64,000 nucleotides of DNA from Streptomyces sp. SW4 (lineage in GTDB: Bacteria; Actinomycetota; Actinomycetes; Streptomycetales; Streptomycetaceae), in assembly GCA_003248315.1 (NCBI GenBank), contig QKWM01000004.1:4771001-4835000 (forward strand). Direction: 5' to 3'. The position numbers were made by a program, and so were the translations under genes. Positions 26,088 through 35,483 of this stretch are shown here, piece by piece. The stretch's first letter is position 1. The number at the start of each line of letters is the position of its first letter. Below the pieces are notes generated by a model that worked only from the letters and a program-made list of their open reading frames with translations, did not search any database and was not told the origin of the DNA.

Positions 26088-26843
26088 GTGGCCCAGGGGC
26101 AGGAGCAGGCGGCGCCGGATGCGGTGCCGACGCGGATCGGGCAGGTGGCGATGCTCCACCACGCGGGCGACCGCGAGGAGGCCCGGCGCCGCTTCCTGGG
26201 CCTGTGGGCGGAGCTGGACGGGCAGGGCGACCCGCTGCACCGCTGCACGCTCGCCCGCTATCTGGCCGACACGCAGGACGATCCGGCGGACGAACTGGCC
26301 TGGGACCTGCGGGCCTTGTCGGCGGCGGAGGAGTTCGCCGACGACCGGCTCGCCGGTCACGCCAGCGCCCCGGCGGCACGGGCCCTGTACCCCGCCCTGC
26401 ACCTGGACCTGGCCGCCGACTACGACCGGCTCGGCCGGCGCGACGCGGCCCGGGTGCATCTGCGGCGGGCCCGGAGGGCGGCGCACGCCCTCGCGGACGA
26501 CCGGTACGGCCGCGGCGTACGCGCGGCCATCGGACGCCTCGCGGCCCGACTGGACGACGGCCACCCCGGAGACGGCCCCGGCGCCGGCCCCGGGGGAGGC
26601 GATCCCGGCCGTGGGCCCCGGGGAGGCGACCCCGGCCACGGTCCCGGGGGACGTGATCGCGGCCACGGTCCCGGGGGAGACGATCCCGGCGCGGGTCCCG
26701 CCGGCGGCACACCGGGCGGTGACCGGCCGGACGACGGCTCCCCGGGCGGCGGGTGGCCGCAGGGCGGCCTCCCGGGCGGCGGACGGCACGGCGGCGGCTC
26801 CGCCGGAGGCGGTCCGCTGGGGCCGCCCCGGCGGAGGTCGTGA
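26088..26843 (+). CDS. Helical-repeat protein with glycine-rich tail
   Basis: Intact 251-residue protein from GTG 26088 with a clear ribosome site (GGAGGA). Residues 1-160 are helical and TPR-like: MLHHAGDREEARRRFLGLWAEL, CTLARYLADTQDDPADELAWDL, DRLGRRDAARVHLRRARRAAH. The last ~90 residues are Gly/Pro/Asp-rich repeats of the GGGDPGRGP kind, coded by imperfect GC-rich DNA repeats, so the tail is probably disordered. No signal peptide. Function unknown; TPR-like regions usually bind proteins. It converges with the lipoprotein gene. Confidence 0.75.
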   Translation: MAQGQEQAAPDAVPTRIGQVAMLHHAGDREEARRRFLGLWAELDGQGDPLHRCTLARYLADTQDDPADELAWDLRALSAAEEFADDRLAGHASAPAARALYPALHLDLAADYDRLGRRDAARVHLRRARRAAHALADDRYGRGVRAAIGRLAARLDDGHPGDGPGAGPGGGDPGRGPRGGDPGHGPGGRDRGHGPGGDDPGAGPAGGTPGGDRPDDGSPGGGWPQGGLPGGGRHGGGSAGGGPLGPPRRRS

Positions 26844-26859
26844 CGCAGGCGCCCCCTCC

Positions 26860-27361
26860 TCAGCGGCCGTACGTCTGCTCGCAGATCCGCGCCTGCGGGC
26901 TGTCCGACGGCCACCTCCCGTACCGCTCGGCGAGGGCGCACACGTCCGTGCCGCCCACCTCTCCGCCCGGACGGGCTCCGGGAGGGAGGGCAGGGCGGGG
27001 ACGCCGGCGCGGGGCTGCCGCGGGGCTGCCGTCCGGGGTTCCGGGCGTGCCGGACGCGGCCGCTCCCGTCGGGCGGGGCCGCCGGAGTCCGGGAGGTCAC
27101 GCCCGACGGGGCCGTCCGGCGCGGCGCCGCGCGGGGACGGTCCGGCGGCGACGCGGAGCCGGCCCTCTCCAGGGCCTCGCGCGCCGGGGCCTGCACGATC
27201 CGGGTCTCGGCCTGCCCGTCGGGGCGGGGCGCCGACGGCGGGGACGGGGCCGCCGGCGGGCCGGAGACGGGACGCTGAACCGTCACACAGCCCGTGAGGG
27301 CCGACACGGCCACCGTCACCAGAAGCGTTGCTGCGGTCGTCGTTCGATGCACCCGCGCCAC
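26860..27361 (-). CDS. Small lipoprotein (about two frameshifts)
   Basis: Begins at GTG 27361 with a signal peptide ending in a lipobox (LLVTVAVSALTGC), then a Pro/Ala-rich linker (VSGPPAAPSPPSAP). The recognisable C-terminus lies two frames away: CALAERYGRWPSDSPQARIC followed by EQTYGR and stop. About two bases are lost in between, in the stretch 26990-27180, whose exact sites I cannot fix. The conserved cysteine pair near the end suggests a disulfide-bonded motif outside the membrane. Function unknown. Confidence 0.6.
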
Positions 27362-27463
27362 TCTGCTGGCTCCCGCCGCCCGGCAGCGGCGGACAGGCGC
27401 AGGATGCCCCGCACGAGTGATCCCCGGCCCGTACGGGGGGCCGGGCCGGTCCTTCCGCTGACG

Positions 27464-27979
27464 TCAGTAGCCGGTGGCCCCGTCGAGCCGCTCGCGCAGG
27501 AGGTCGGCGTGGCCGTTGTGACGCGCGTACTCCTCGATCATGTGCGTGTAGATCCAGCGCAGGCTGACGGTGCCGCCGCTCAGCCGGCTCACGGCCTTGG
27601 ACTCGTCGTCGAGGGCGAAGCCGGCGGCGTTGGCCCGGGCGATCGCGACCTCCTCCTGCCAGGTGCGGTGCGCCTCCTCCCAGGTGTCGGCCCCGGTCAG
27701 CCGGAACTCCCCGTCGGGGTCCGCGTCGCTGAAGTAGATCGGCTGCGCGCCGTCGTCGACGAGCACCTTGCGGAACCAGATCCGCTCCACCTCGGCCATG
27801 TGCCGCACCAGCCCCATCAGGGAGAGCGTGGACGGTGCCACGGCGGCGGTCCTGAGCTGCTCGTCGGTCAGGCCCTCGCACTTCCAGGCGAGGGTCCGGC
27901 GGTGGTACTCGAGCCAGCCCTCCAGCATGGTGCGCTCGTCGGCGTGCGGATCGGGAACATGGCGCTCGGTCGTCGTCAT
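27464..27979 (-). CDS. DinB family protein
   Basis: Intact 171-residue DinB/YfiT-like four-helix-bundle protein. Metal-ligand histidines appear in place: MGLVRHMAEVERIWF (about residues 61-75) and the C-terminal pair in YTHMIEEYARHNGHADLLRE. Such proteins in Actinobacteria can be thiol-dependent (mycothiol or bacillithiol) transferases, but many are uncharacterised. ATG 27979. Neighbours give no pathway hint. Confidence 0.85.
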   Translation of the reverse strand: MTTTERHVPDPHADERTMLEGWLEYHRRTLAWKCEGLTDEQLRTAAVAPSTLSLMGLVRHMAEVERIWFRKVLVDDGAQPIYFSDADPDGEFRLTGADTWEEAHRTWQEEVAIARANAAGFALDDESKAVSRLSGGTVSLRWIYTHMIEEYARHNGHADLLRERLDGATGY

Positions 27980-28060
27980 GCCCGCATCCTGCTGCACGGG
28001 CCCCGGCACCACCAGGCGTTTTCCGGCTGCCCGCCCTGCGCCGTTCCTGCGCCTCTCCGG

Positions 28061-28207
28061 CACCGAGCCGTGCCGGACGCGCACCGAGCCGTGCCGGACG
28101 CGCACCGAGCCGTGCCGGACGCCCACCGGTGCTGCCTCCACGCGCACCGGTGCTGCCTGGACGCGCACCGATGGTGCCCCGACACGCACCGCTCGTGTCC
28201 GGGACGC
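28061..28207. repeat. 21-bp minisatellite, about 7 copies
   Basis: Exact 21-bp phase from 28061: three copies of CACCGAGCCGTGCCGGACGC(G/C), then three or four diverged copies beginning CACCGGTGCTGCCT or CACCGATGG. It sits between the divergently placed DinB start and the TetR stop and has no convincing frame. Confidence 0.85.
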
Positions 28208-28212
28208 GCCGG

Positions 28213-28803
28213 TCAGGCGCCCGTCATGCCCGTCAGCAGCTCCTTCAGCCCGTCCCGGACCTCGGCCAGTTCCGGCACCCGCGCGCTGAACGACCCGGCC
28301 ACGCACGAGAACATCAGCCCGTCCGCCCAGGCGATCAGCGACAGCGCGTGCCGGTCGGGGTCCGTCGATCCCAGCGCCGTGACCAGGGCGGTGAGCTGGT
28401 CGCGGAACCGGGCGCCGGCCGCGTCGAAGTAGGCACGCAGCTCCGGGCGGCGGGTCGCCTCCAGGGCCAGTTCGTAGCGGGCGAGGGTCAGTTCGCGGTT
28501 GCGGGTCAGGGCGCGGTGCGTGGCGAGGGCGAGGGCGTCCACCAGGGAGCCGGTCCCGGCGGCCGGGTCCGGCATCTCGTGCAGCGCGAGCACCCGCGCC
28601 TCCCGCTCCGCCAGCCGCCGCACCGTCAGTTCCAGCAGCGCCTGCCGGGTGCGGGCCACGTTCGACGTCGACCCCTGCGGCAGCCCGGCGGCCTCGTCGA
28701 CCGCCCGGTGCGTGAGGCCGCGCATTCCGCGCTCGGCCAGGAGCGCGAGGGCGGTGTCGGCGACGAGATCGGCTCGGGACGCGGTGGCGGGGCGTACGGA
28801 CAT
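28213..28803 (-). CDS. TetR family repressor
   Basis: Intact 196-residue TetR protein. The helix-turn-helix reads RGMRGLTHRAVDEAAGLPQGSTSNVARTRQALLE (about residues 25-58). The ligand domain is all helical, ending ELAEVRDGLKELLTGM. Start ATG 28803. It is divergent from a flavin monooxygenase, and two matching 14-bp palindromes fill the gap, one near each start codon. That layout strongly suggests it represses both itself and the monooxygenase until a small aromatic or similar ligand binds. Confidence 0.92.
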   Translation of the reverse strand: MSVRPATASRADLVADTALALLAERGMRGLTHRAVDEAAGLPQGSTSNVARTRQALLELTVRRLAEREARVLALHEMPDPAAGTGSLVDALALATHRALTRNRELTLARYELALEATRRPELRAYFDAAGARFRDQLTALVTALGSTDPDRHALSLIAWADGLMFSCVAGSFSARVPELAEVRDGLKELLTGMTGA

Positions 28804-28824
28804 GGAGGTCAACCTACCCCTCTC

Positions 28825-28871
28825 ACTACGGCTGTAGTACAGTCGAGCCATGAGCTGACTACAGGTGTAGT
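28825..28871. promoter_or_regulatory. Twin TetR operators
   Basis: ACTACGGCTGTAGT (28825-28838) and ACTACAGGTGTAGT (28858-28871) share the pattern ACTAC-RGS-TGTAGT-like arms, 33 bp apart (about three helical turns). Each lies about 22 bp from one of the two divergent start codons. Confidence 0.75.
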
Positions 28872-28893
28872 GAGCCGGGCGCGAGGAGGGGCC

Positions 28894-30076
28894 ATGGCAC
28901 AGGCACAGCGGGTCGTCGTCATCGGCGGCGGAATCGGCGGGCTGACCGCGGCGGTCGCCCTGCACCAGCGCGGCCGGCAGGTCACGGTCCTGGAACGCGC
29001 GGCGTCCCTGGAGCCGGTCGGCGCGGCCATCTCCCTGGCGCCGAACGCCCTGCGCGCCCTCGACGTCATCGGCATCGGCGACGAGATCCGCGCCCTGGCC
29101 GCCTGGCAGGGCGACGGCGGACTGCGCACCCCGGCGGGCGCTGGCTGTCCCGGTCGAGCGCCCGGGCGGCGGCCCGGCGCTTCGGCGGTCCGCTGGTGCT
29201 CCTGCACCGGGCCACGCTCATCGACCGCCTGGCCGAGCGGCTTCCGCCGGGCGCCGTCCGCACGGCGGAAGCCGCGAGCGTCACCGACCCCGGCGGCCCG
29301 GACCGGCCCGCACGCGTCGGCACGCCGGGCGGCGACCTGGAGGCCGACCTCGTCGTGGCCGCGGACGGCATCCGCTCCGCCGCACGCCGCACCCTCTTCC
29401 CGGACCACCCCGGCCCGGTCTACTCGGGCTTCACCACATGGCGCGTGGTCATCCCGGTGCCCGGTGTCCGGTTCGCCTCCCACGAGACCTGGGGGCCCGG
29501 CCGCATCTGGGGCACCCACCCCCTCAAGGACGGCCGGGTCTACGCGTACGCCGCCGCCGTCACCCCGGCCGGCGGGCGGGCACCCGACGACGAGAAGGCC
29601 GAACTGCTGCGCCGCTACGGCGACTGGCACGACCCGATCCCCGCCGTCCTCGCCGCCGCCCGCCCGAGGACGTCCTGCGGCACGACGTGCACCACCTCGC
29701 CGAACCGCTGCCCGCCCTGCACCGCGGCCGGGTCGCCCTGCTCGGCGACGCCGCGCACGCCATGCCGCCCACCCTCGGCCAGGGCGGCAACCAGGCCGTC
29801 GAGGACGCGATCGTGCTCGCCCACCACGCGGACCACCTGCCGGCGTACACGGCCGCCCGGCTGCCCCGGACGACCGCCGTCGCACGCCAGGCCGTCCGGG
29901 TCGCCCGGATGAACATGATGAGCAGCCGCGCCGGGATCGCGGTCCGCGACGCGGCGATCGCCGCGCTCTCCACGGCGGGCCCCGCCCTCTTCCTGCGCGG
30001 CTTCGACGGCATCGCCGACTGGCGGCCCCCGCAGGCGCCGTATGCTTCCCGGCAGACCCAGGTCGGCGAGCGCTAG
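28894..30076 (+). CDS. FAD-dependent monooxygenase (two frameshifts)
   Basis: About 395-residue class A flavin monooxygenase (PHBH-like fold). Seen: N-terminal dinucleotide fold VVVIGGGIGGLTAAVALHQRG, the middle DG-type motif LVVAADGIRSAARR, and the GD motif LLGDAAHAMPPTLGQGGNQAVEDA. ATG 28894 follows GAGGAGGGG. Bases are missing near 29140 and near 29668. It would hydroxylate an aromatic or related compound with NAD(P)H and oxygen. The divergent TetR gene and twin operators imply induction by a substrate or toxic compound. Confidence 0.87.
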
Positions 30077-30086
30077 GAGAACCCCC

Positions 30087-30992
30087 GTGAAGGTCGGCTG
30101 CATCGGACTCGGCGACATCGCGCAGAAGGCGTACCTCCCGGTGCTCGCCGTCCAGCCCGGCGTCGAGCTGCACCTGCAGACCCGCACCCCCGCGACCCTC
30201 GCCCGGGTCGCCGACGGGCTGCACCTCCCGCCCGGGCAGCGCCACGCCGACCTCGACTCGCTGCTCGCCGCCGGCCTGGACGCCGCCTTCGTGCACGCGC
30301 CGACCGCCGTCCACCCCGAGATCGTCACCCGGCTGCTGGAGGCCGGCGTACCGACGTACGTCGACAAGCCCCTCGCCTACGAACTGGCCGACTCCGAGCG
30401 GCTGGTGACGCTCGCCGAGGAGCGCGGCACCGCCCTCGCCGTGGGGTTCAACCGGCGGCACGCCCCCGCCTACGCGCAGTGCGCCGAGCACCCGCGCGAC
30501 CTGATCCTCATGCAGAAGAACCGCATAGGACTGCCCGAGGAACCGCGCACGATGATCCTCGACGACTTCATCCACGTCGTCGACACCCTGCGCTTCCTGG
30601 TGCCGGGCCAGGTCGACGACGTGACCGTCCGCGCCCGCACCGAGGGCGGCCTGCTGCACCACGTCGTGCTCCAGCTCGCCGGGGACGGTTTCACGGCGCT
30701 CGGGGTGATGAACCGGCTCAGCGGCTCCACCGAGGAGATCCTGGAGGTCTCCGGGCAGGACACCAAGCGCCAGGTGGTCAACCTCGCCGAGGTGATCGAC
30801 CACAAGGGGCAGCCCACCGTGCGGCGGCGCGGCGACTGGGTGCCGGTCGCCCGGCAGCGCGGCATCGAACAGGCCGTGCTCGCCTTCCTCGACGCCGTCC
30901 GCGCCGGCAAGGTGCTCAGCGCGAGGGACGCGCTGGCGACCCATGAGCTGTGCGAGCGGGTGGTGCGTGCGGTGCGGGAGCGGACCGCCTGA
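30087..30992 (+). CDS. Gfo/Idh/MocA family oxidoreductase
   Basis: Intact 301-residue NAD(P)-dependent oxidoreductase. N-terminal Rossmann motif KVGCIGLGDIAQKAYLPVL, then the family lysine in VDKPLAYELADSE (EKP-like). The C-terminal sheet domain includes DDFIHVVDTLRFLV, with a histidine in the usual catalytic helix. GTG 30087 follows TAGGAGA, and it begins 10 bp after the monooxygenase stop, so they are probably one operon. Substrates in this family are mostly sugars or cyclitols; here unknown. Its 3' end overlaps the converging lnt frame. Confidence 0.9.
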   Translation: MKVGCIGLGDIAQKAYLPVLAVQPGVELHLQTRTPATLARVADGLHLPPGQRHADLDSLLAAGLDAAFVHAPTAVHPEIVTRLLEAGVPTYVDKPLAYELADSERLVTLAEERGTALAVGFNRRHAPAYAQCAEHPRDLILMQKNRIGLPEEPRTMILDDFIHVVDTLRFLVPGQVDDVTVRARTEGGLLHHVVLQLAGDGFTALGVMNRLSGSTEEILEVSGQDTKRQVVNLAEVIDHKGQPTVRRRGDWVPVARQRGIEQAVLAFLDAVRAGKVLSARDALATHELCERVVRAVRERTA

Positions 30993-32497
30993 GCCGCAGC
31001 GTCCGTACGCCGTCGCCGGCGGCCCACGCGGCGAGGACCAGCAGCGCCGCGTACACGGTCCAGTCCCCGAACCGGACGTAGGGCGTGGTGCCGTCGGCGA
31101 GCGGCACCGTGTAGACGTGCGCGGTGCTCGCACCGGTCCCGAGCCACGGTCCGACGCGTGTCCCGCGCGCGTCGTAGACCGCGGACACGCCGGTCAGTGT
31201 CGCGTGCACCATGGGACGGCCGGTCTCGGCGGCGCGTAGCGCGGCCAGCGAGGCGTGCTGCTCGGGCGCCCAGCTCTGCTGGAACGTCGACGTCGACGAC
31301 TGCGCGAGCAGGACCTGCGCGCCGTCGGCGGCCAGGCTGCGGCTCATGTCCGGGAACGCGCTCTCGAAGCACACCATCGGCCCGATCCGTAGCCCGCCTC
31401 CCGGGCCGCCGGTCTCCATCACCACCTGCGCACCGCCCCGCCGGCGGTCCTCGGCCGCCGCCTCGCCGACGGAGGTGGCCCACCCGAGCAGCGAACGGAA
31501 CGGGACGTACTCGCCGAACGGGACCAGCCGCATCTTGTCGTACCGGTCACCGGTCGGGCCGTCCGGGCCGATGAGCACCGAACTCTTGTAGATGCCGGGC
31601 TTGTCCGAGCGCCGCGCGTCGACGTTGACCAGGACCTCCGCGCCGGTCTCCCGCGCCAGGGCGGCGACCCTGCGGGCCAGGTCGGGCCGGTCGCCCAGGT
31701 CGAAGCCGACGCTGCTCTCGCCCCAGACGACCAGGTCGACGCCCTGGCCGGCGAGGCGCCGGGTCAGCTCCTCCTCCCGGTCGAACCGGCGGTCCCCGCT
31801 GTCCGGGCCGGCGACGACGCCCGGCTGGACGACCGCGATCCTCGCCCGGTCCCCGCCGTCCGGCCGGGGCGCCCCGCCCAGGCGGCGGAACCGGCGGCGG
31901 CCACCGCGACCAGCCCCGCCACCGCGGGCACCCGGGCCCGGCGGACGGCGACCAGGACGGCGACGGCCACGTTCACGGCCACCACCAGGAAGCTGATCAG
32001 CCACACTCCGCCGACGGACGCGACCCGCAGCGCCGGCGCGACCTGCCACTGGCTCGCGCCGAGCATGCCCCACGGCCCGCCGAGACCCTCCAGGAGCGGA
32101 CCAGCTCGACCGCGAGCCACCCCGACGGCAGGACCAGCAGCGCCGCCGCGGCCCGCGCCCGGGAGGGCGGACCGCCCAGCAGCCGGCGCACCAGCCAGCC
32201 CCAGGGCGCCCACAGGGCACCGAGCAGCGCCGCGATGACGAAGGTGAACACATGGAGGTTGGGCAGCAGCCAGTGGTGCATGGCCAGCATGAACCCGAAA
32301 CCGCCGCACCAGCCGTCGTACGCCGCCCGCCGCCCGGTGGGCGCACGACGGGCGAGCAGCAGCCAGGGGACGAGGGCGGCGAACGCCCACCACCACAGCG
32401 CCGGAGCGGGGAAGGCCAGCACGGGCAGGGCGCCCGCCAGTGCCGCGGCGGCCGAGCGGCGCCAGGGGGAGGCCAGCCAGTGGCCGAGCGACTTCAT
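30916..32497 (-). CDS. lnt: Apolipoprotein N-acyltransferase (two frameshifts)
   Basis: Membrane enzyme that adds the N-terminal fatty acid to lipoproteins. About 527 residues: N-terminal membrane helices (WWWAFAALVPWLLLARRAP and later VWLISFLVVAVNVAVAVLV), then the nitrilase domain with the Glu-Lys-Cys triad in WGESSVGFD, YDKMRLVPFGEYVPF and VCFESAFPDMSR. Bases are missing near 32100 and 31880. ATG 32497. The open frame runs to a stop at 30916, overlapping the converging gene by 77 bp; an undetected base loss near the end could mean an earlier true stop. Streptomyces often have two Lnt proteins. Confidence 0.92.
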
Positions 32498-32600
32498 GGG
32501 CGCCTCCCTACCCCGTGGTGCCTCCAGTGTGCGCCCGGCCGTCGAACCGAGACCAAGCACACCCGGTCAGTTGATCACACCGCACCGGTGCGGGCCGGAA

Positions 32601-32625
32601 GGCGCCCCGCTTCTCGCGGGGCGCC
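32601..32625. terminator. Hairpin in the lnt/DUF4291 intergenic gap
   Basis: Perfect 10-bp stem GGCGCCCCGC / GCGGGGCGCC around TTCTC. Terminator-like, but it lies between divergent genes, so it would be in a 5' leader or upstream region. The rest of the 218-bp gap shows nothing clear. Confidence 0.5.
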
Positions 32626-32715
32626 GCGGCGCGGTCCGCCCGGCGCACGCCGCCGGCCATGCCGTCCGCGATATTCGGTGGCCATGACGACGGTCCCCGG
32701 CGCAGGCTGTCCGCC

Positions 32716-33318
32716 GTGAACGACCAGCAAACGCCCCGGCACCGGATTCGGGCCCGCCACACCGCCACCACGGTCACCGTCTACCAGGCCTACCGGCCCG
32801 GGATCGGCCGTCCGGCCGCCCGCGCCGGCCGCTTCCCGTCGTCCTGGAAGCGGGACCGCATGACGTGGATCAAGCCCTCGTTCCTGTGGATGATGTACCG
32901 CTGCGGCTGGGGCACCAAGCCGGACCAGGAGACCGTGCTCGCCGTGGAGATCGGCCGCGAGGGATTCGACTGGGCGCTGCGCAACGCCTGTCTCTCCCAC
33001 CACGTCCCGGAGCTCCACGGGGACCGGGACGACTGGAGGCGGCAACTGCGCCGGGCTCCCGCGCGCGTGCAGTGGGACCCGGAGCGGGACCTGCTCCTCC
33101 GCCCGCTGCCGCACCGGTCGCTGCAACTGGGGCTCGCGGGTGAGGCGGCGGCGCGCTACGCCGACGAGTGGATCACCGGCATCGAGGACGTCACCCCGCT
33201 GGCCGCCGAGATCCACGCGCTGGTGAGGGGCGGCGACCTGGAACGGGCCGCCGCGCTGCTGCCGCACGAGCCGCCGTATCCGGTCCGGGAGGGTGACCTG
33301 GCCCACCTGGGCGCCTAG
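32716..33318 (+). CDS. DUF4291 family protein
   Basis: Intact 200-residue DUF4291 protein, recognisable by HRIRARHTATTVTVYQAYRP near the start and DRMTWIKPSFLWMMYRCGWG around residues 52-71. No signal or membrane segment. The core has conserved Trp, Tyr and Arg residues, but no reaction is known to me. GTG 32716 is chosen because the family usually begins within a few residues of the RxIRA motif. Divergent from lnt; the next gene starts 55 bp after a small palindrome. Confidence 0.85.
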   Translation: MNDQQTPRHRIRARHTATTVTVYQAYRPGIGRPAARAGRFPSSWKRDRMTWIKPSFLWMMYRCGWGTKPDQETVLAVEIGREGFDWALRNACLSHHVPELHGDRDDWRRQLRRAPARVQWDPERDLLLRPLPHRSLQLGLAGEAAARYADEWITGIEDVTPLAAEIHALVRGGDLERAAALLPHEPPYPVREGDLAHLGA

Positions 33319-33327
33319 GATGATCGA

Positions 33328-33337
33328 TGATCGATCA
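33328..33337. promoter_or_regulatory. Palindromic AT-rich patch before the SDR gene
   Basis: Perfect 10-bp palindrome TGATCGATCA within a run of GATCGAT repeats (33321-33348), 36 bp upstream of the SDR start. Candidate operator. Confidence 0.45.
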
Positions 33338-33372
33338 AATCGCTCGATGGAGCCCGCACCCAGGAGGTACCC

Positions 33373-34113
33373 ATGTCGCGTCCCCTCACCGTGGTCACCG
33401 GCGGCAGCCGGGGGATCGGCGCCGCGACCTGTCTGCGGCTGGCGGCCGACGGGCACGACGTGGTCGTCGGCTACGTCCGTGACGAGGCGGCGGCCGAGGC
33501 GGTGGCGGCCGGCGTCCGGGACGCCGGCGGGCGCGCTCTGACCGTCCAGGGGGACACGTCGGTCGAGGCCGACGTGGAGCGGCTCTTCGACACGGCGGAG
33601 AGCCGGCTCGGCCCGGTCACCGGACTGGTCAACAACGCGGCGGTCACCGGCCCGCTGGGCAGGCTCGCCGACAGCGACACCGCGGACCTGCGGCGCGTCG
33701 TCGACGTGAACCTGCTGGGCACGCTGCTCTGCGCGCGTCGCGCCGCCCAGCTGATGGCCCCGCGCGGCGGCGGCGTCATCGTGAACGTGTCGTCGGGCGC
33801 CGCCACCCTCGGCAGCCCGGGGGAGTACGTGCACTACGCGGCCACCAAGGCCGCTGTCGACGCCCTGACCGTGGGCCTGTCCAAGGAGCTCGGCCCCGAC
33901 GGCATCCGGGTCAACGCGGTCGCACCCGGCCTGACCGACACCGAGATGCACGCGGCCATGGGGGCCCCGGACCGGGTCCGGCACATGGCGCCCGGAATCC
34001 CGCTGCGCCGCGCCGGCCGGCCGGAGGAGATCGCCGCGGCCATCGCCTGGCTGATGTCGCCGGACGCCTCGTACACGACGGGGGCCGTGCTGAGGGTGGC
34101 CGGCGGACGCTGA
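33373..34113 (+). CDS. SDR family oxidoreductase
   Basis: Intact 246-residue classical short-chain dehydrogenase. Seen: VVTGGSRGIGAATCLRLAAD, NNAAVTGPLG, NVSSGAATLG, catalytic YAATKAAVDAL and TTGAVLRVAGG. ATG 33373 follows a strong GGAGGTACCC site. It stands alone between DUF4291 and a converging small gene. The cofactor loop followed by a basic residue-poor stretch does not allow NADH and NADPH to be told apart. Substrate unknown. Confidence 0.92.
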   Translation: MSRPLTVVTGGSRGIGAATCLRLAADGHDVVVGYVRDEAAAEAVAAGVRDAGGRALTVQGDTSVEADVERLFDTAESRLGPVTGLVNNAAVTGPLGRLADSDTADLRRVVDVNLLGTLLCARRAAQLMAPRGGGVIVNVSSGAATLGSPGEYVHYAATKAAVDALTVGLSKELGPDGIRVNAVAPGLTDTEMHAAMGAPDRVRHMAPGIPLRRAGRPEEIAAAIAWLMSPDASYTTGAVLRVAGGR

Positions 34114-34137
34114 ACCACGCGGTCCGGCGCGGGCGGA

Positions 34138-34317
34138 TCAGGCGGCCTCGACGACCTCACCGCGGATCGCGGCGGCCCACTCGACCACCAGCAACTCGTA
34201 CTCCGCGCGCTCCTGCGCCGAGAGAGTGCCGCCCGCGCGGAGCCACAGGGCACGGATCTGCTCGTTCAGCTCGGCGGCAGACCGCACGGAACCAGGGGAC
34301 GGGAATTCCGGGGACAT
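34138..34317 (-). CDS. Small helical protein, about 59 aa
   Basis: MSPEFPSPGSVRSAAELNEQ from ATG 34317, continuing IRALWLRAGGTLSAQERAEY and ending AIRGEVVEAA. Two amphipathic helices and normal codon use support it. An upstream in-frame start at 34347 would add ten residues. No known domain; possible regulatory or structural protein. Confidence 0.6.
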   Translation of the reverse strand: MSPEFPSPGSVRSAAELNEQIRALWLRAGGTLSAQERAEYELLVVEWAAAIRGEVVEAA

Positions 34318-34397
34318 GCGGGCAAGCCTAGGGGCAAGCACTGACACAGCGCTACCGGACGGCTACGCGGACGTGCGCCCCCGCCCCGGCCCGAGGC

Positions 34398-35273
34398 TCA
34401 GTGCGCCGGCTCGCCCGCGTCGGGGGACAGTATGCCGAGGCTGACCAGCGCGATGATCACTATGCCGAGCACCACCCGGTACCACACGAACGGCATGAAG
34501 CTCTTGGTCGAGATGAACTTCATGAACCAGGCGATGACCGCGTACCCCACACCGAAGGCGATGATCGTCGCGAAGATCGTCGGCCCCCAGGCGACGTGAT
34601 CGCTCTCCATGGCGTCCTTCAGCTCGAACAGCCCGGAGGCGAGGACGGCGGGGATCGCCAGCAGGAACGAGTAGCGTGCCGCGGCCTCCCGGCGGTAGCC
34701 CATGAACAGGCCGCCGCTGATGGTCGCGCCGGACCGGGAGACGCCCGGGATCAGCGCGGCCGCCTGGCACAGGCCGAAGATCAGGCCGTCCTTGACGCCC
34801 AGGTCGTGCAGCTCCTTGCGCTGCTTCGCCGCCCGGTGCCGGCCGCCGCTCTCGTCGCGGGCCGCCATGCGGTCGGCGATGCCGATGATCAGACCCACCA
34901 CGACCAGCATCGTCGCGGTGATCCGCAGATCGCGGAAGGGCCCCTCGATCTGGTCCTTCAGCGTCACGCCGAGCACACCGATCGGGATGGAGCCGACGAT
35001 CACCAGCCAGCCCATGCGGGCGTCCGGGTCCTTGCGCATCGCCTTGTCCCGGAGCGACCTGGTCCAGGCCGACAGGATCCGCCCGATGTCGTTGCGGAAG
35101 TAGATCAGCACCGCCGTCTCCGTGCCGATCTGGGTGATCGCCGTGAAGGCGGCACCCGGGTCGTGCCAGCCGGAGAACGCCGCGGTCAGCCGCAGGTGCG
35201 CGCTGGACGAGACCGGAAGGAACTCGGTCAGCCCCTGGACGAGTCCGAGGATGAGGGATTCAAACCAAGACAT
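34398..35273 (-). CDS. uppP: Undecaprenyl-diphosphatase
   Basis: Intact 291-residue membrane phosphatase of the BacA/UppP family, which recycles undecaprenyl diphosphate for peptidoglycan and gives bacitracin tolerance. Seen: the first conserved motif QGLTEFLPVSSSAHL (about residues 14-28) and the second LIPGVSRSGATISGGL, which together form the active site, with about eight membrane helices. ATG 35273 is chosen over an upstream GTG because MSWFESLILGLVQG is the usual beginning. A cytoplasmic loop rich in charged residues (ARDESGGRHRAAKQRKE) is normal for Streptomyces. Confidence 0.95.
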   Translation of the reverse strand: MSWFESLILGLVQGLTEFLPVSSSAHLRLTAAFSGWHDPGAAFTAITQIGTETAVLIYFRNDIGRILSAWTRSLRDKAMRKDPDARMGWLVIVGSIPIGVLGVTLKDQIEGPFRDLRITATMLVVVGLIIGIADRMAARDESGGRHRAAKQRKELHDLGVKDGLIFGLCQAAALIPGVSRSGATISGGLFMGYRREAAARYSFLLAIPAVLASGLFELKDAMESDHVAWGPTIFATIIAFGVGYAVIAWFMKFISTKSFMPFVWYRVVLGIVIIALVSLGILSPDAGEPAH

Positions 35274-35483
35274 GAAGTTACGGAGTCCAAGTGCCGATCG
35301 AGGAACGGGCGACGGACACACCGAACCGCACCGTCCGGTGACCGGCTCACGGCGTGTCGAGGGGCAGCGTAGCGCCCCCGGGTGAAGACGACGGCACAGG
35401 GGCGTCCCCGGTCACGCCGCCGGGGGACCGCTCGGAGGCGGCCGCCCGCCGGCACGGACGGCGCACGGCGGTGTGAGGTGCCG

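Noticed and set aside
28061..28207. CRISPR-like or attachment-site array
   Set aside because: Contiguous 21-bp units without spacers; no integrase or tRNA gene nearby.
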